Origin: Desmodus rotundus
Taxonomy: Eukaryota; Chordata; Mammalia; Chiroptera; Phyllostomidae
Reading direction: 5' to 3'
Assembly (NCBI RefSeq): GCF_022682495.2
Contig: NC_071394.1
Span: 27,996,470-28,060,469, forward strand
DNA length: 64,000 nucleotides
A model generated the notes under the pieces. That model ran no database searches. It saw only the letters and a list, made by a program, of their open reading frames with translations, and was not told the DNA's origin. The position numbers and the translations under genes are program-made. Positions 13,101-26,989 of the stretch are shown here, one piece after another (position 1 is the first letter of the stretch; each line of letters starts with the position of its first letter).

Positions 13101-14279
13101 CAAGCACTGGTGAGAAATTTTAATCTAGACCTCAAATCCCTACCTATCCTTCTTGAGAAATCTAAGGTAGATGTTGCCTTGGATCACTCTGAGCATAAGA
13201 CATGCCATCTCCACACAAATATAAATTTTTTTTAAAACTCTGAGAATACCTAATTCACCCTGTTGTTCAGTATTAAAGTTTGTGGAACCTACTGGGCCAC
13301 TGGGTTACAGGCTCCTCTGATATTCCCCCTTTAAGTTCAATTATTTTCCTTCCAGTCTCTGACAGTACTGCTGTTTACCTGCATCCCAAGTCCTCCGCTC
13401 AAATCGTACACAGGGTTGTCATTTTGCTACTGTCATAGTCCCCAGCACCCGTTTGGGGAAAGTTGAAACGCCTCAGACGGTGATTACAGATTTGCCATGA
13501 GTTCTATACACAGAGTGGCCTGCACTTCTGGCACTTCCTCAGGGACCAAATGCCAACCAGTGATGGGAACCTTGCTAGTGACCTAACTCAGTTTGCTTTG
13601 CAGAGAAATCTGAACCTTCTGGAAGAAAGGATCTCCACCCTTGTAAAGAAATATTTTGTGCCAAAGACAGCTAAGTAGCTTCTCTTTTCTCCTCTTGTCC
13701 TGTATCTTCTGAAGGTGGTAGTCTTGGGCAGTGTTCTGGGGGAGACCTTAGACCTCTCCCCTGGAGGCAGGGCAAAGTCTGCGTATAGTGCTAAATCACA
13801 GTGTTCAAAGTCTACTGGTAGGAGAAGTAGCCCATCAGGAACTGTGGCAACAAGTCGAGGAATTCTAAAAAATGAAATGGTGAGAAGCTCCCCTTCTCTT
13901 CTTCTTTTTAATGCTTCTTCCCACCTTGTGCTTTCAAGTAGGTCAGTCATTGGAGTTGCAAGTTATTAATAATAATTATTATGTTGCTTTTATCTGAAGG
14001 AATAATACACAAGGAATTAAACAGAATGAAATAAAACCTGAGGGGTGTCGATTTTAATACCTTCAGAAAACAAAAAGACAGCACAGTTGTCCAACTCCAA
14101 AATGCCACAGTACAAAAAGGGAAGAGCTGAAGTTCCAGTAAGAGAATTGTGAGTCTTATTTTTAAAACCTAGGGATAAAATATACCCTTTAATATTGACT
14201 ATTTTAGAGGTAGCGCCCTCTTCCAGAATACAGAGGGAAAACAGAAGGTAAAGAGCACGACTCTTTGCGGGAGTGTTGA
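10110..14279. other. OSR2 3' flank, almost free of recognisable repeats
   Basis: Only a short MIR tail ('cagggcttggcaaatgaaaagcacataataagcatttg', about 12355-12395) was recognised in over 4 kb. A 120-codon minus-strand frame (13588-13950) lies here but shows no family motif. Regulatory content is possible but not shown by sequence. Confidence 0.5.
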
Positions 14280-14666
14280 AACAAACAAGAAAAAGTTTTA
14301 TTTTGAAAATACAGTCTTTAAAGATAAATTTGGCTTCCATTTTCCATATCTAGGTGCATCCAACAAGATACAAAAACGAACAAAACATCAAAACAAAGAC
14401 CCACAACATTATGTACAGAGCTCTAAAATGAGCTGTGAATATCTACAAGAAACTAGCATATGCTCTTTGTGAAGGGATGTACGAGTGTGGCTTTCTACAG
14501 TTCTCAGTCCTCCAGAGCGGAGTTAACTCCCTGGAGCTGCAGGTGCGACTGCAGCAAGGGCAGAGCTGGGGTCTGTGAAGGGTGGGGGTAGAACCCCCGG
14601 GTGGGAGGCCTGTAGAGGTGTCTGGGGAGGGGAGCAGGGCGGCACGGGGACAGATCCTGGGCTTCT
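14280..14666 (-). other. OSR2: OSR2 3' UTR
   Basis: The sequence from the stop codon to a predicted cleavage site follows a canonical AATAAA (minus strand, 14297-14302). A U/GU-rich stretch lies just beyond the signal, as expected of a functional poly(A) site. The UTR is then about 390 nt. The exact cleavage base is estimated, and a more distal site cannot be excluded. Confidence 0.6.
14297..14302 (-). terminator. OSR2: Poly(A) signal AATAAA of OSR2
   Basis: A canonical hexamer on the minus strand about 365 nt past the stop. The following minus-strand sequence is rich in T and GT (TTTCTTGTTTGTTT). It is the only canonical hexamer I noticed between the stop and 14.0 kb. Confidence 0.6.
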
Positions 14667-17508
<2,842 letters not shown>

Positions 17509-19604
17509 CTAAAAAAGGGAGAGAGGAAGGGTTGTGATTGTTATCCAGACCAGCTCCGCCTGAACTTTGCCTGCTCTGCCTGCGCGGGTTACTATACCTC
17601 CTTTCTAAGACTTCCTCCCCACTCTCCTCCCGGGCCCCCAAAGGAGTGGCGAGGGAACCCTAGATCCAGCCCAGCGAGTCCACACTGATCTCTGCCAAGG
17701 CCAGAGGGTCAAGCGGTGCAGGAAAAAGTCCCTAGTGAGCTGGGCTGCCTGGCGGCCCTTCTGGGTGCCCACAGGAAGGTCAGGTTCCCGGATACAGCGG
17801 AAGACTGAGGTTCAGGGATAAGAGAGAGAGGCAGGGGCGCTCCAGCAGAGGCAGCACCCAGTCTAGCCCACCCACTCCATCCTATCAGCGCTCAGTCAAC
17901 CCCCACAACCCTCGATGCCAACACCCGCAGGCCCCTGGCTGAGCTGCTGTCGCCAGGGCACCTGGGAGCTAGCTCCCTTGGGAACAATGGTCTGTGGGTC
18001 CCGTCTGAGGTTCAGAGGCCCGGCAGCTCCTCACCGTGCGCCCTGCGCTTACCCCGGTGGGCCGGGGGAGGGGGGGGAGGGGGAGCGCAGCTGGGGAGGG
18101 TGCCTCTAGCTCTAGGGCCCTCGGGCCCTCGGCGGGCCCGCCTCGCCCCGCGCTGACCTCGGAGGTTTTCTTTTTCCTTCCTCTGCCTCAGTCCCATTCA
18201 TCAGCGGTGACGGGCCGCAGGAAAGAAAAGTGACACCTCTGGGCCGGTTCGACCAGGAATTGCTTGCTTCTTCCCAGGGGCTGTCCCCTTGTACCCCCCA
18301 CTGAGATCCCTTCCAGATGGTTAAGCTCCCAGGGAGAGGTTGGGGGTGGGCGGAGAAGTAGAACGTCGGGTGAGGCCCGAACCCCTCCTCCCAGATTGAG
18401 CGCCAAGCCCTGGGGAGGCTCGGAAGGCTCGAGAGTCCTCCGGACCTGGCACCGGGAGCTGCTCCAACAGCAAGGAGACCCCGGGAGAAAAGAAGAGTAG
18501 GGAGAGGGCTCCCTGGGGAGGGAAATGGAAGGAGCAGCAGGGGAGCCACAGCAGTGAGGTCCTGCCGGCCTGGAGGAAGCTTGTTTATCCTCCTGGAGAT
18601 ACATACTGCAGCGCTCCTGCCACCGGGACGCTGAGCCGGGGTCTGCGGGCCTGGGCCTAAGGAAGGCACACGAGCTTTGCTCTCCCTGCGCCTCCAACAC
18701 AGAGGTCTGCTTTCGGATCCAGGTTCCCAGCGACACCTCACCTGCATTCAAGATGAGCCTAACTTCTCTCACTGCCAGCCCCTTTACAGCACCCAGGTCG
18801 GCCAGCTCGACAAAACTGCGCCCAGTCTCTGAGGGCGACTCTCCAGGTGGGAGACTGATAGCTTCAAGCTCTCCCTGGAGAGGGGCAGGCCCGGCAGGTC
18901 TGAGCCCTCACCATTTATGCCTGGTTGTTGAGACCAGCAGAAAGGTGGGATAGTTTGTTCAGCCTTCCCGCCACCCTGCCCGCTTTTCTGTGCCTGAATT
19001 TTCTTCTCTAGTGTGTTGTGTTGCCAGTGGCTCTACGCGCAGACTTAGGGGGCTGCGCTAATGACACAGCGCTCTGGCAAGGCAGAACCAGGCTGCCTCC
19101 CTGAAGCCCACACCTTCCCTCCCTCCTCCTCTGTTTGGAAAGGCTCAGAGACAGGGATTTATTAATGAACCGCTTCTGCCTGGTGGTATGCGGTCTGGGA
19201 GTTCAGGCCTGGAGTTAATGAGAGGTGTGTAACAGTCAGAGGGTCTCAGTCAGCCATTCAACCGAAACTGTAAACCTCCTTTCGGAATAAACTTTCCCAC
19301 CACAAATCACGATTCATTTTTGTTCAGTGGCAACCTCTCAAGCCCTCTCCTAGAGAGACTGGAAAAAAGGATTCTATTAACATCTCTGGTAACCTATCTG
19401 ATTATTTCCTCTTCCGTTAAAATAATAAATGACACCTTTATTTCCTTCTTTTTGCATAATGAGAATTTTCCAGAGATTAAAAATATTATTTTTTCCCTAG
19501 TGTTAAAAAGTAGCCTCCCCCACAGAGAGGAAACCAAAATTATTATTTGGGTGTATTCCCAGATTTCTTAGAAATAAATACGGGAGGCAAGTCCATCTCC
19601 CACC

Positions 19605-19612
<8 letters not shown>

Positions 19613-19642
<30 letters not shown>
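19613..19642. repeat. (TG)15 microsatellite
   Basis: An uninterrupted TG dinucleotide run in OSR2 intron 1. It is likely length-polymorphic. Confidence 0.95.
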
Positions 19643-19644
<2 letters not shown>

Positions 19645-21447
19645 CTGAAAGACTACCACAACTTGTGGTTTCGATTCCAAATACACGAAGGGAACTCTGC
19701 CCCAAAGGTTACACGTTAATTCTGCCAGCAGCAAGTCGAGTGCCATCTTCCTTCCCTTTCCTCCCAATGGCTCATAATACAAACATTAATGACTCTATCG
19801 TAACTCAGCTTCATGGTGGTACACAGGTGCTATTTCATCGTATGTGTTCATCTTAATTTGCGGGGCAAATGGTTTCCTCACAGAAGAGCAGACCTTTGGT
19901 GCCGTCTGGAACCTTTTACAAACAGAACAACTCTAGTTATCCACCAAACATTTTTTTTTTGCCATAAATAATTAGAGCGTTTGGATTTCCAGTCTCCCAC
20001 TGAGTTGCTGGAAATGTATGTCAAAAAAAATATTGTAAGTCAGTGCAGAAATCTAAAGCACTTTCGTTTTGTCTGTAGTTCAGCAAGTAGTTCCCACACT
20101 CCGTTTCAGGCAATTGCAGTTACCATCTCATCGTCTGCTGTCATTTCTCCACCATGCCATTTGGGACCATTGGTTACTTACAATTTGCAAAGAAAGAAAC
20201 TTAAACCAATGAAAATATATACATATTCCAGGGGGGCTGGGGCTAGTCTCCCTCCGCCAGTCTTCTTCACATGACTTTCTCGGCATGTGCAGAAGTTTTG
20301 TAAAATGCAGGTCACTGGCTGTCAGCAAGTGAGCTGTGCACATACTAAGTTCAGTTCAGTGACGCTTTCAAATATTGGAGGGGGGAAAGGTACATGGTAA
20401 TTTGATAAGGAGTCTCTCTTTTCGGTAATGGTGTTATTACACTGAATTATCTAAAAATAATACGCACTCAGGGGTCATCTGTGAAAACCCCTGCGATGGT
20501 GTCTGAGAGAACTGACTGATAGGTGGATTGGCCCGCTGAATTTCAGCCCAAGCCACAGTGGAATTGTACATAACTCAGAGAGCTACAGTCCAAGTGGATC
20601 TAAGGAGATCATTAAAAAAATAAAAATAAAATAAAAATGACTAGACTGGATCAGGTGAACTGAGAAAATCGGCCGCGAAGTTCCTGCCCCTGTGCAGCTC
20701 TGCCTTCCCAAGGAGTTAATTAAATTAAGATGCCTTCCGCATAAGGGTTCTGTTTCCCTCTGCTCCCTCGCTCCCCCTGCGTGAGTAATTTCTTGTTCTG
20801 CTCAGTACTGCAGTTTGTTTAGCAGGGAAAGTAGCTGTCTGAGGCGTTTCGCTCCGGGAAACACCAGCCCTCTTTTGTTCTTTGCTAACAGGTAGAAAGA
20901 CAGATCCAGCGCTCGCTGCACAAACACCTTTTTCTCCTTCCTACTTTCTACAACCGCAACTCCCTCTTCTGTTACAATTTATTGAGAATCCAAGCGTTTA
21001 AGCCCCAGGAGGATTTGCCTTCTGCCCCCTCCTCCGGTACTGGAGGGGAGGAAAATCAAAAGGCCAGCACAAGGTTGTAGAATTACCTACGATTGAACTA
21101 CTACTTCCCTTTTGAAATGTGTGGGCTAGACAGGTACTGTGTCCCGGCCGGTCCGCGCTGTGCCTCCGTGGCTGCCCCGGGACGGGTATACCGTGGCAGG
21201 GGCAGAAACACCCTGGGGCAACGTAGTTTTATCTCGGCGTACGTCGATCAGCTTTTATTAGAAGCCTTGGTGAATGCTTAGATTAAATGTCGCAAAAGAA
21301 AACTAAAAACAGCACTTAAAGTGTGTGTCGTTGGGTGTTAGCTGGGAGAGGCGTGCACGGGATCCGACAGAGTGAGAAACAATGCCCCGGGATTGCATCC
21401 ATGATTCCTTTCCACAGTTTCTGAACTTGTGCGCGGAGCCGAGAATC

Positions 21448-21464
21448 AGCGCCCCCTGCATCCC
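21448..21464 (-). promoter_or_regulatory. Second CTCF-like motif, start of OSR2 intron 1
   Basis: The minus strand reads GGATGCAGGGGGCGCTG. The AGGGGGCGC core is intact but the upstream CC positions are poor, so it is weaker than the site at 25148. It has the same orientation and lies about 55 bp past the exon 1 donor. Confidence 0.3.
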
Positions 21465-21519
21465 CTGCACCCTGCCTTTCTTAGGGAGGCTGCAGTCCCT
21501 TCCCAGGGCGGACACTCAC

Positions 21520-21900
21520 CTCCCGCGTAAAGGTCCGCCTGGGCAGCGCCGCTTAGACCCGGTCCAGGCAGTGAGGCGCACAGCTTGGAAAGGTCACTGG
21601 GTCCACCCCGTGCAAACTTCTGTTTCCGCGCGGAGTCCCGGGAACCGCGGACATTATCTGGAGCACCACGAGCAGCAAAAACGAGAGCAGATCCTCGCCT
21701 TCGTTGGAGTCTGCGGACATGGACTGCGTAAAGACCCGAGGTGCTCGGAGCCGGCGCTCAGCGCTCGCCCGGAACACCGTGTCTTCGCGAGCCTCTCGCC
21801 GACTCCGGATAAGGTGGAAGCCTGCCGCCTGGCAGGGCCATCACCCTCCAGCAGCGAGCGCGCCGAGCTCAGTCCCTGCCTGCGTCCCTCCCTAGGCTGC
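21520..21900 (-). other. OSR2: OSR2 exon 1 (non-coding), predicted
   Basis: A strong donor (CGGGAG|GTGAGT, GT at 21518-21519 on the minus strand) closes a GC-rich stretch that begins near 21.9 kb. Pairing it with the exon 2 acceptor gives a 4.0 kb first intron and a gene of about 7.6 kb, close to the remembered size of human OSR2. The 5' end is an estimate from promoter motifs. No start codon in this exon was taken as the protein start. Confidence 0.6.
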
Positions 21901-22020
21901 TCGCGGCCCGGAGTCCAGGGCTTTAGTAGCGGCCCCGCCTCCCCTTCGGGCGGGCGTCCCGCCGCCGCGCCGGGCCCTCTGCTCCCTGGCTCCGCCTCCG
22001 CGCCCGGCGCCCGCTAATGG
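21893..22020 (-). promoter_or_regulatory. OSR2: OSR2 core promoter region
   Basis: On the minus strand, a GC box (GGGGAGGCGGGGC, 21932-21944) is followed by a TATA-like TACTAAAG at about 21921-21928. This would place transcription start near 21.89-21.90 kb. More GC-box-like motifs lie upstream (GGGCGGGCG on the plus strand near 21950, and GGAGGCGGAG near 21990). The island ends sharply at about 22.02 kb, where AT-rich DNA begins. Confidence 0.55.
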
Positions 22021-23639
22021 TCCACTCTGTTTACTTGTGTTTGGATAGCAACTGAGTCTTAAAGGCACAGGTTTGCTCGCGGTTTCCCAGTTAGACCCGA
22101 AGGTGACTCAGTTCAAAACTCACACACAAACACAACGCCCACCCCTTTCCCTCTCTGTGCCACTGTTCCTTAAACTGAACAACTGCTCTTCTGCCTTCCG
22201 AATACCCCTCAGAGAAACTGAAGGGCATTTTATAGTTTTACTTCGAGCTCTCACCGAGTTAATTTCCGCATTTTAACACATTTAACATAACCATCTTCGT
22301 AGGGTAAAATCAATCAGTTCTAGATTGTATTCTTTATCATATATCCCTTCCCCAATTTAAACTACAGTATTGTACATAATTTTGGTCAATTTTTACTATT
22401 CGTGCAATTTGTTTTCAAAACGAAATTTGTTTTTAGAGGTGACAATTGGCTGATTTCGTAATTACTGCAAAGACATATATGGAATGTCCCAGGAGAAATT
22501 TCTTCCAATATTTAAGCTTTAATTAGCCAATGTACATTTTATAAGCAATTAACCGACTTGGTTAAAGAAGTGGGCTTCAGCAACCCACTGGCAAATAAGG
22601 AATCCATCTGGAATTGGGTGAAAAACAATCACTTTTAAAATTAGGAAAATGCTACTTTAGCTTCTCAAAACATATACATCTTCATTACCAGCCCCACCCC
22701 ATAAATAGAGTTGATTGTTCCGTCGCCAGGAAACTTAATCGAATTGGAAGTGTAGTGATACATTTTTCAGGTTCTTCTAAAGATTTTTGTCATGTGTGCG
22801 AGTAATTGCAGAACGCCTTTCAGCTCCTCTGGAAGTAGGGGGACCGAGCGACAGAAAGGGAGTGACACACACTCATTTTACACAGCTTCTTTCCAGATGA
22901 GATCCGCCTGAGCAACACCGAGCAAAGTGCCCTTCGTCCCAGACGAGTTCGCTGGAGGGGATTTGCCTTAGCCCCTGGCAAATCCTCGTTTTGGGGGCAC
23001 AGGTCTTCCAGCCAACAGGCTGTACAATTCAAGTGTTCCGCCAAAAGTTGGTTTTGGATGTGTCGCCTCAAAGGACAATTAAAATAATCACAATCGTGAG
23101 GGAAGCGGATAAATAGGAGCAGAAGACGGAAAACTGTCAAAAGGTGAACCAGTGAGTGGGAAGCCAGGCAGAAGCTACGAGATATTAGTTTATTAAGATA
23201 AAATTCCTTCTATTTTATTTATGCTGAGGTGGGCAGAATTTTTCGTTCCTTTGGGGTAAAACATAATTCGGAGATAGCAGATCTTGTCCTCTTTCCCATT
23301 TCAAATTCACAAAGCTTAAAAAGTGAGCTTGAAGGCAGACGGGAGTGTGTAACATCTTTCAGTATTTAATTGCTTCAAAGTGGATTTGAGCAACAGCATG
23401 GAAGGAGTAAAATGCCTAGGAGTTCAGGATTTTTAAAAACCGTTTTCCCTGGTGGCTTCTACAGGGGTGCTTTCATTTTAGTACTCAGTCCTGAGCTCCA
23501 GCTACCGGGATGCCTGCGGTCCCCTCTCTCTAACCGCCTCATTCTTTCAGCAGCTTTTCTCAATTTGGAAGACTTGGAGGGAACTTTCTCTTCTTTCAGA
23601 CCCCCAGGACACACACTGCAGGGGCGGTGACCTGAAGAG
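22021..23639. other. AT-rich, repeat-free spacer between two CpG islands
   Basis: About 1.6 kb upstream of the OSR2 promoter, with no recognisable repeat or exon. Motifs such as 'taattagccaat' and 'gctttaattag' near 22.5 kb are homeobox-type TAATT cores, which are common by chance. It is a plausible proximal enhancer region, by inference only. Confidence 0.4.
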
Positions 23640-26540
23640 TGTTCCTGCGCCTTGTATTTCCTTTCACCAAAGTGTAGGCAATTCCCCAGCGGCGGGCTTC
23701 ACACCTACCCACCGTGAGTGAGTGTGCGTGGGTGCTTGTTGTGTGCGGAACCGCCTGCTTTTCCCGCGAAGCAGACGGAATTTACAACCACCCATGAGCT
23801 GCGCCCTCTTTCTGCAAACCTCCTGAGCCGAGGTTTTTCCATGAATGCATTTACCTCGCCCACCCGAGCCTCCGACGTTCCACAATGGAGTCTGGGCCAC
23901 GCCGGGCCGAGAGCTGCGGTCGCTGGAAAGGTAGGGAGGGGTCGATGAGTTCCGGTCTTTGGCAGAAGCCGCGTGGCCCCGCAGCGCCTCTGCAGCCTCC
24001 AGGCCCGGCCAACTCAATCGGCAGGTGCGCGCCCCACGACGAGGGCAAGCCCGAGGCTGAGCCCTGTGCCTCACTGCAGGCAGGGCTCCCGTGAGTCACC
24101 TCCGCGCCCACCCGCAGCATGCCCTAGGAGTTTCTCCATGCTCAGCCCAGGCAAGCCCCTTGGCCCACGCCGGCGTCTAGGGCGCACGCATTGTGGGGGC
24201 CCTCCCAGGAACAGCCTCATTTGCGGGACACCCCGGGCGACAACTCCTGGCACTGAAGATTGGCCACCGGGCCCAAGCTAGTTGCGGCGTCCGGGTGTGC
24301 GGAGAAGGAAGTCCCGGAACACACGGCGGCCCAGATGCGCCCGGGGGCTGCATCTCTGCGCCCTCCCGGAGCTGCGCGGCCAGTTCACTCTGACATTTCT
24401 GCCGGCTCGGTCTTCTGCCCTTGCGGCTCCGGGCTTTCGACACCAAGGACGCTTCCAGGGAAACGGCCAACAGACAGACTAGGGACGCGCGAGCGGGTGT
24501 GCTGCCCAAACCCGAACTGCCGAAAGTTTACGCCCCTGGAGGACCGGATGAAGGCCAACGAGAGGAAATGCGGGGGAGTTGGAGAAGGAGGGGGCTGGGA
24601 GCTTAGGCCCCTACCCCCGGCCCACCCAGGAGTCTCTGCCTGTTAGGCAGCGAGCAGGTGTCAGATACAGACTTCCCTGGAGTTGACTCCGAGCCTTCAC
24701 ACTCTGACCGCGTGCAGCGGACGTCCTAAACTCGGTTACGCTTTAAGATACAAATTATGGAAACCCCATCCTTTCCCCAGGGATCCCAGCTGCCATTACC
24801 TCTGAGGACTCGCCCGCCTTTCCCCAATCCTTCCCTCTGCAGGGCGGGGACCTTTTGCATTTGAACTTCCCGCACTGTTGGCTGCTTTTCGCCAGAGCGC
24901 GGAGGAGTTGGGAGTCCAGCTGTTCTCTGGGCGCGTGCACTTCAGCCCAGGAGTCGTGAGGAGGCCCGCGAAAACCTGCAGGAGGGGCTCGGGCTCTGGG
25001 CGCAGAACTGTGGGGGTGGGGGTGGAGGGGTCCAAACACTAAGAATTTTATCTTTCAAAAAAGTTTGTTCAAGTCGGCGCTCTACACCGCGGGTGGGTTG
25101 GGAAAGCGCAGCGGCGGCGGGAGCTCGGCCGCCCGCGAGAAGAGCCGCAGCGCCCCCTGGAGGCACGGGCGCCGCACTACGTGGTGCGGGCGCCGCGAGC
25201 AGCGAGGGCAGGACCGCCGGCGACTCTGCGGGCCGCTGGCATCCTTTCACCTCCACCCGGGCTCCTTTGCTACGGAGGAACAGTCGTGTGCGTGGCAGGG
25301 GTGCTGGGGAGAGGGCCTGGGCCGGCTGTCAGGCCCAATAAGCCGCACCACCCCCACCGCTGGGGCCTCGGTGAGCACTCCACGAGGTGGCCCCCGCAGT
25401 GAGGCCTCCTGGCGGGTTTTTCTACCGTGGATTTTTGGACTCACGACGCCGCTCAGGGTGACATCCACAGGCAGGGAAAGACACTAGTCTGACCCCAGAG
25501 CAGAGAGTTCGCGGCGTTCTTGTGCTGAGCAGCTCCTACACCAGATGATCCCAAGGCGTCGGACATTGTCCCTGCAGGAGAGGCCAAAGGGTTTCTCAGG
25601 GGACGCATTAGAAAGGGCTGCCCCACTCCCCGCGCCTTACCCTCGCCCCACCCCAGCACTGAAGCTCTGTGTGTCCGGAAGGGACCCCTCGGCGGGCTGT
25701 GCGCGCTGCAAGCACGAGAGCGGGAAGAGGCGCGTCGCAAGGATACCGTGGGAGCCTCCCTCGGGCGGCAAGGCCCACAGACCACCCGCCGCCTCCAGCT
25801 GTCTAACCTCGAGTCCAGCTTCCTCCTGAGTGGGGCCAGGTCAAGCCGGCTCGCCTGCTTGTCTCTTGCGTGGGGCAGGGAGGGGTGCTGGGCTCAATGG
25901 CTCTCTCCCCGGGCCTGCGCTCCTCGTTCAGCTGTGTTACGCAGGGGACGGCAGGCGGGCGCCCTTTCAGCTACCAGCTTGTAGGGCACTGGGGCGCGGG
26001 GAGGGGGGAGCTGCTGGTGGCGGCCGGGCACCGGGTCGGAGGGTTAGCTCTGTGCTCGCAGCTGGGGTGGGCAAGCCTAGGGGCAGACCCTCCTGTGAGC
26101 CCCTCCGGGTCCCGCCCGGGCTTGGCTTTTCCGTGTGACGTCGTTGGCCGCCGCAGTAGCAAGGCCCAGAGCCAGCACGAGCCCGCGGGCGACCCGTCGG
26201 CAGCAGCGGGGTGGTTCCGACACGTGCTGGGCGCGGTGGGCCTGTGCGGCCGTGAGGGCGGCCCGTCCTGTCGAGCAGCTCCTGGGGGCGCGAGCACAGG
26301 GCGCGCGGGCTAGCGAAGCGAGTCTCCAGTGTGCGGCTTCGCCTTCCAGTCCCGCTGCTTTTCTAAAGGAGCCCGTCGGCGTCCGGACTGCGAGGCCGGG
26401 TTTACGGAAGAAATCGGCAGCAGAGGCCGAGACCCAGGCGCCTCCGGGGAGGGAGAGCCCTGCGGATGGTGCCCCTCTGGGGCAGTTTCATCTGCCCAGC
26501 CTGTGACTGTCCCAGGTCTCGCGCTCCGCAGGGATAATCC
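23640..26540. promoter_or_regulatory. Large CpG island upstream of OSR2, function unassigned
   Basis: Nearly 3 kb of GC-rich sequence with dense CpG lies 1.7 to 4.6 kb upstream of the OSR2 start, separated from the promoter island by AT-rich DNA (22.05-23.6 kb). It contains many GC-rich frames on both strands with no recognisable protein. It could be a divergent promoter. From memory, a long-transcript first exon of STK3 maps just upstream of OSR2 in human, reading away from it, which would be the plus strand here. A polycomb or enhancer-type island of a developmental gene is the other option. Confidence 0.55.
25148..25165 (-). promoter_or_regulatory. CTCF-like binding site in the upstream island
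   Basis: The minus strand reads TGCCTCCAGGGGGCGCTG, an excellent match to the CTCF core (CCNNNAGGGGGCGC). It sits inside the upstream CpG island with its G-rich strand on the minus strand, the same direction as OSR2 transcription. Binding is inferred from motif match only. Confidence 0.5.
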
Positions 26541-26809
26541 TCAGAAAAGACTAGGGCAGAGTCTGCTAGCCTATTTTTATTAGGCTTACAGCTAAAAAAT
26601 TAATTTGCCATCGTTTAAAAGTGGGAAAAATTCAAACGAAAATCTATTTCCAATGAACTCTGACAGCTGTGAGTGAGCTGGAACTGAGCAGCTCCGCGGT
26701 CCGTTTTTTAAAATGCTGGGCCTTGAAATGCCTTGGACTTTCCAGTTCTCGAGGCAGAGGTCCTTTTTCTGGGACGCTGGGAACGGCCCAGAGTTACCGA
26801 CCGGAGCAG

Positions 26810-26986
26810 CAGTTTTTAAAGTGCTTAAAGTGTGGTCCAATAGCATCCGCGAGGTCTGGAACTTGTTAGAAATGCAGATTCTTCGGCCCCACCTACTGAG
26901 TCAGCAACTCTGGGACTGGGACCCCTAGACCTGTGTTTGAGCAAACCCTCTAGGTGATTCTGATGCCATAATGTTTGAGAGCCACT
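26810..26986 (+). mobile_element. MER5A (non-autonomous hAT/Charlie)
   Basis: 'cagtttttaaagtgcttaaagtgtggtcc', 'ggaacttgttagaaatgcagattct', 'ccccacctactgagtcag', 'aggtgattctgatgc' and the closing 'gtttgagagccact' follow the MER5A consensus end to end, with inverted ends CAGTTTTTAAAG and AGTGGCTCTCAAAC. Confidence 0.9.
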
Positions 26987-26989
26987 AAC

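Larger units (their letters stand above)
17509..21519 (-). other. OSR2: OSR2 intron 1
   Basis: About 4.0 kb, from the exon 1 donor to the pyrimidine-rich acceptor. It is GC-rich to 18.9 kb and then AT-rich with a (TG)15 tract. No SINE or LINE was recognised, which is unusual for an intron of this size in this genome and consistent with constrained regulatory DNA. Confidence 0.6.
21100..22020. promoter_or_regulatory. OSR2: CpG island at the OSR2 promoter and exon 1
   Basis: The sequence becomes visibly GC- and CpG-rich, with frequent CGCG and GCGC, between AT-rich flanks. It covers the predicted first exon and promoter. Confidence 0.7.

Noticed and set aside
13588..13950. 120-codon minus-strand frame downstream of OSR2
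   Set aside because: No recognisable domain, no splice or promoter signal, and the composition does not stand out. Kept only as part of the 3' flank description.
18112..18772. Overlapping 190-211-codon frames on the minus strand in OSR2 intron 1
   Set aside because: Low-complexity Pro/Ser/Arg/Gly translations of GC-rich DNA, overlapping in two frames at once. No homology seen.
23640..26540. Many 60-150-codon frames in the upstream CpG island
   Set aside because: Stop codons are rare in GC-rich DNA. The frames overlap on both strands and encode Arg/Pro/Gly/Ala-rich text without domains. An STK3 first exon may be here but no specific frame can be chosen.
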